Shown here piece after piece: positions 63,152-64,000 of a stretch of 64,000 nucleotides of DNA. This stretch comes from Eubacteriaceae bacterium (lineage in GTDB: Bacteria; Bacillota; Clostridia; Lachnospirales; Lachnospiraceae), in NCBI GenBank assembly GCA_910574915.1, contig CAJTCR010000021.1, forward strand, positions 1 to 64,000, in the 5' to 3' direction. The position numbers and the translations under genes were made by a program. The notes beneath the pieces are model-generated. The model was not told the DNA's origin, searched no databases, and worked only from the letters and a program-made list of their open reading frames with translations. The first letter of the stretch is position 1, and every line of letters begins with the position of its first letter.

Positions 63152-63381
63152 GCCAGGAGAGCGGATAGGTACACTCTGGCGGCGCCAGTTCCAGAATGTT
63201 AAGAATTGCTAGGTATCCTGCTGCTATGTTGTGGCTGTGTCCGGTCGCGGCACCTAGTTCGCTGCCTGCTAGCAGCTAAAGGTGCCGCTTGGCTGCGCCC
63301 CTAGTTGTTTTGCAGAATACCAAGCAATTCTAAACATTCTTCCAAAGCCGCCGCCAGAGTGTACCTATCCGCTCTCCTGGC
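63152..63381 (+). repeat. Palindromic element copy R9
   Basis: A 230-bp core with well-preserved ends: CTAGAGCGAACAAA at 63102 and TTTGTTCGCTGTGCTAG ending 63435. The outer word is GATAGGTACACTCTGG/CCAGAGTGTACCTATC. A compensated change versus R8 is seen (GAGAGCGG with CCGCTCTC). This copy best shows the whole element, about 334 bp. Confidence 0.92.
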
Positions 63382-63590
63382 TGTTCTTCGCAAGTGCTGC
63401 CAAACGAGCCCGCTATGGTTTGTTCGCTGTGCTAGAGTGAACTTTATCAGATTTGCGTTTTCCAAGGAACTATTTTGTACAGGTTCTCCATGTAAAACAA
63501 CCTAGAATCTGTTCTATCATATGGTAGATTTTGTTCATGGCAGACAAACCAAACCATATTGCGCTTGTTTCGTAGCATTTACGAAAAGCA

Positions 63591-63820
63591 GCCGGGAGAG
63601 AGGATGTGACTCCCCTGGCGGCGGCTTTGGAAGAATGGTTAGAAGCCCTTAGTATTCTGCAAAACAACCAGGGGCGCAGCCAAGCGGCACCTTTAGCTGC
63701 CAGCAGGCAGCGAACTAGGTGCCGCGACCGTCCATAGCCACAGCGTACCAGCAGGATACTTAGGGATTCTTAACATTCTGGAACGGACGCCGCCAGGGGA
63801 GTCACATCCTCTCTCCCGGC
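63591..63820 (-). repeat. Palindromic element copy R10
   Basis: A 230-bp core, opposite to R9. The outer word is GATGTGACTCCC with GGGAGTCACATC, a one-step variant of the R4/R5/R7 word that is changed on both arms. The left flank ends near CTAG at 63859-63862. Confidence 0.9.
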
Positions 63821-63972
63821 GTCCTCCCTGTAAAAATTTACCAAACCAATTCCCTTTCCTAGCATCCCTCTATGCGAAAAAAGCAACCAAAACAAAGCGT
63901 ATTTCTGCCCTTTTCATTTTCAGATGCTTTGTGCTATAATAGGCGCAAGAAAAAAGGGGGACTTTAAGTGCG

Positions 63973-64000
63973 ATGGATTTGGCTTATTTATTGATCTTGC
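63973..64000 (+). CDS. Partial gene at window end
   Basis: A TATAAT-like box (CTATAAT near 63931-63937) and an AGGGGG site precede ATG 63973. The frame stays open for nine codons (MDLAYLLIL) to the edge. It probably begins a hydrophobic protein; nothing more can be said. Confidence 0.35.

Overview
The window looks like a low-to-mid GC Gram-positive anaerobe of the Clostridia, most likely a gut Lachnospiraceae. The reasons are a single-chain pyruvate:ferredoxin oxidoreductase, a CDP-polyol (teichoic-acid-type) wall polymer cluster, BspA/InlB-type surface proteins, AAGGAGG ribosome sites and TTGACA/TATAAT-type promoters. Genus and species cannot be fixed from the sequence alone. No rRNA, tRNA, CRISPR array, prophage or complete insertion sequence was seen.

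Layout. 0-3.9 kb: hypothetical genes and a broken secreted leucine-rich-repeat gene with an 11-G tract. 3.9-4.6 kb: a small serine recombinase. 4.6-13.2 kb: amino-sugar/disaccharide catabolism, with nagA and nagB divergent, a seven-gene minus-strand operon (PTS IIB, IIC, IIA, a 58-residue membrane protein, DUF3284, MupG-like, GntR) and a divergent GH4 phosphoglycosidase. The probable route is import and phosphorylation of a disaccharide, cleavage, then NagA/NagB feeding fructose-6-P to glycolysis. 13.3-17.1 kb: a DUF3787-like small protein and nifJ. 18.2-33.8 kb: a surface polymer cluster with three CDP-polyol phosphotransferases, two cytidylyltransferases, a TarJ-like reductase, an epimerase, two pyruvyl-transferase-family proteins (one fused to a GDPD-like domain) and a large secreted 5'-nucleotidase-type protein. 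35-37 kb: BlaI/M56 pair. 37.5-41 kb: Fic protein and secreted M13 peptidase. 41-44.7 kb: PaaK-type ligase with ACT protein, a sugar nucleotidyltransferase, and a UDP-glucose dehydrogenase that lost its catalytic middle. 45-52.4 kb: DUF4190 protein, ileS, glgP, methyltransferase. 53.4-62.8 kb: glgX, a complete type I toxin/antisense RNA locus, an MBOAT/SGNH acyl-transfer pair, a second serine recombinase, and a secreted repeat protein behind a possible invertible promoter.

The most unusual feature is a family of large palindromic repeats. Ten copies, each with a 230-bp core (one is 231), lie in five gaps as five convergent pairs (plus copy, then minus copy), always just downstream of a plus-strand gene. 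The distal arm sequence differs between copies but is complementary within each copy, and the central stem also shows a compensated change. Ends near CTAG/AGCGAACAAA suggest non-autonomous mobile elements. A smaller 165-bp palindrome with 18-bp perfect ends starts with the same eight bases, CTAGAGCG. Half-copies in several gaps show repeated insertion and decay. I know of no described family matching this, but I could not search.
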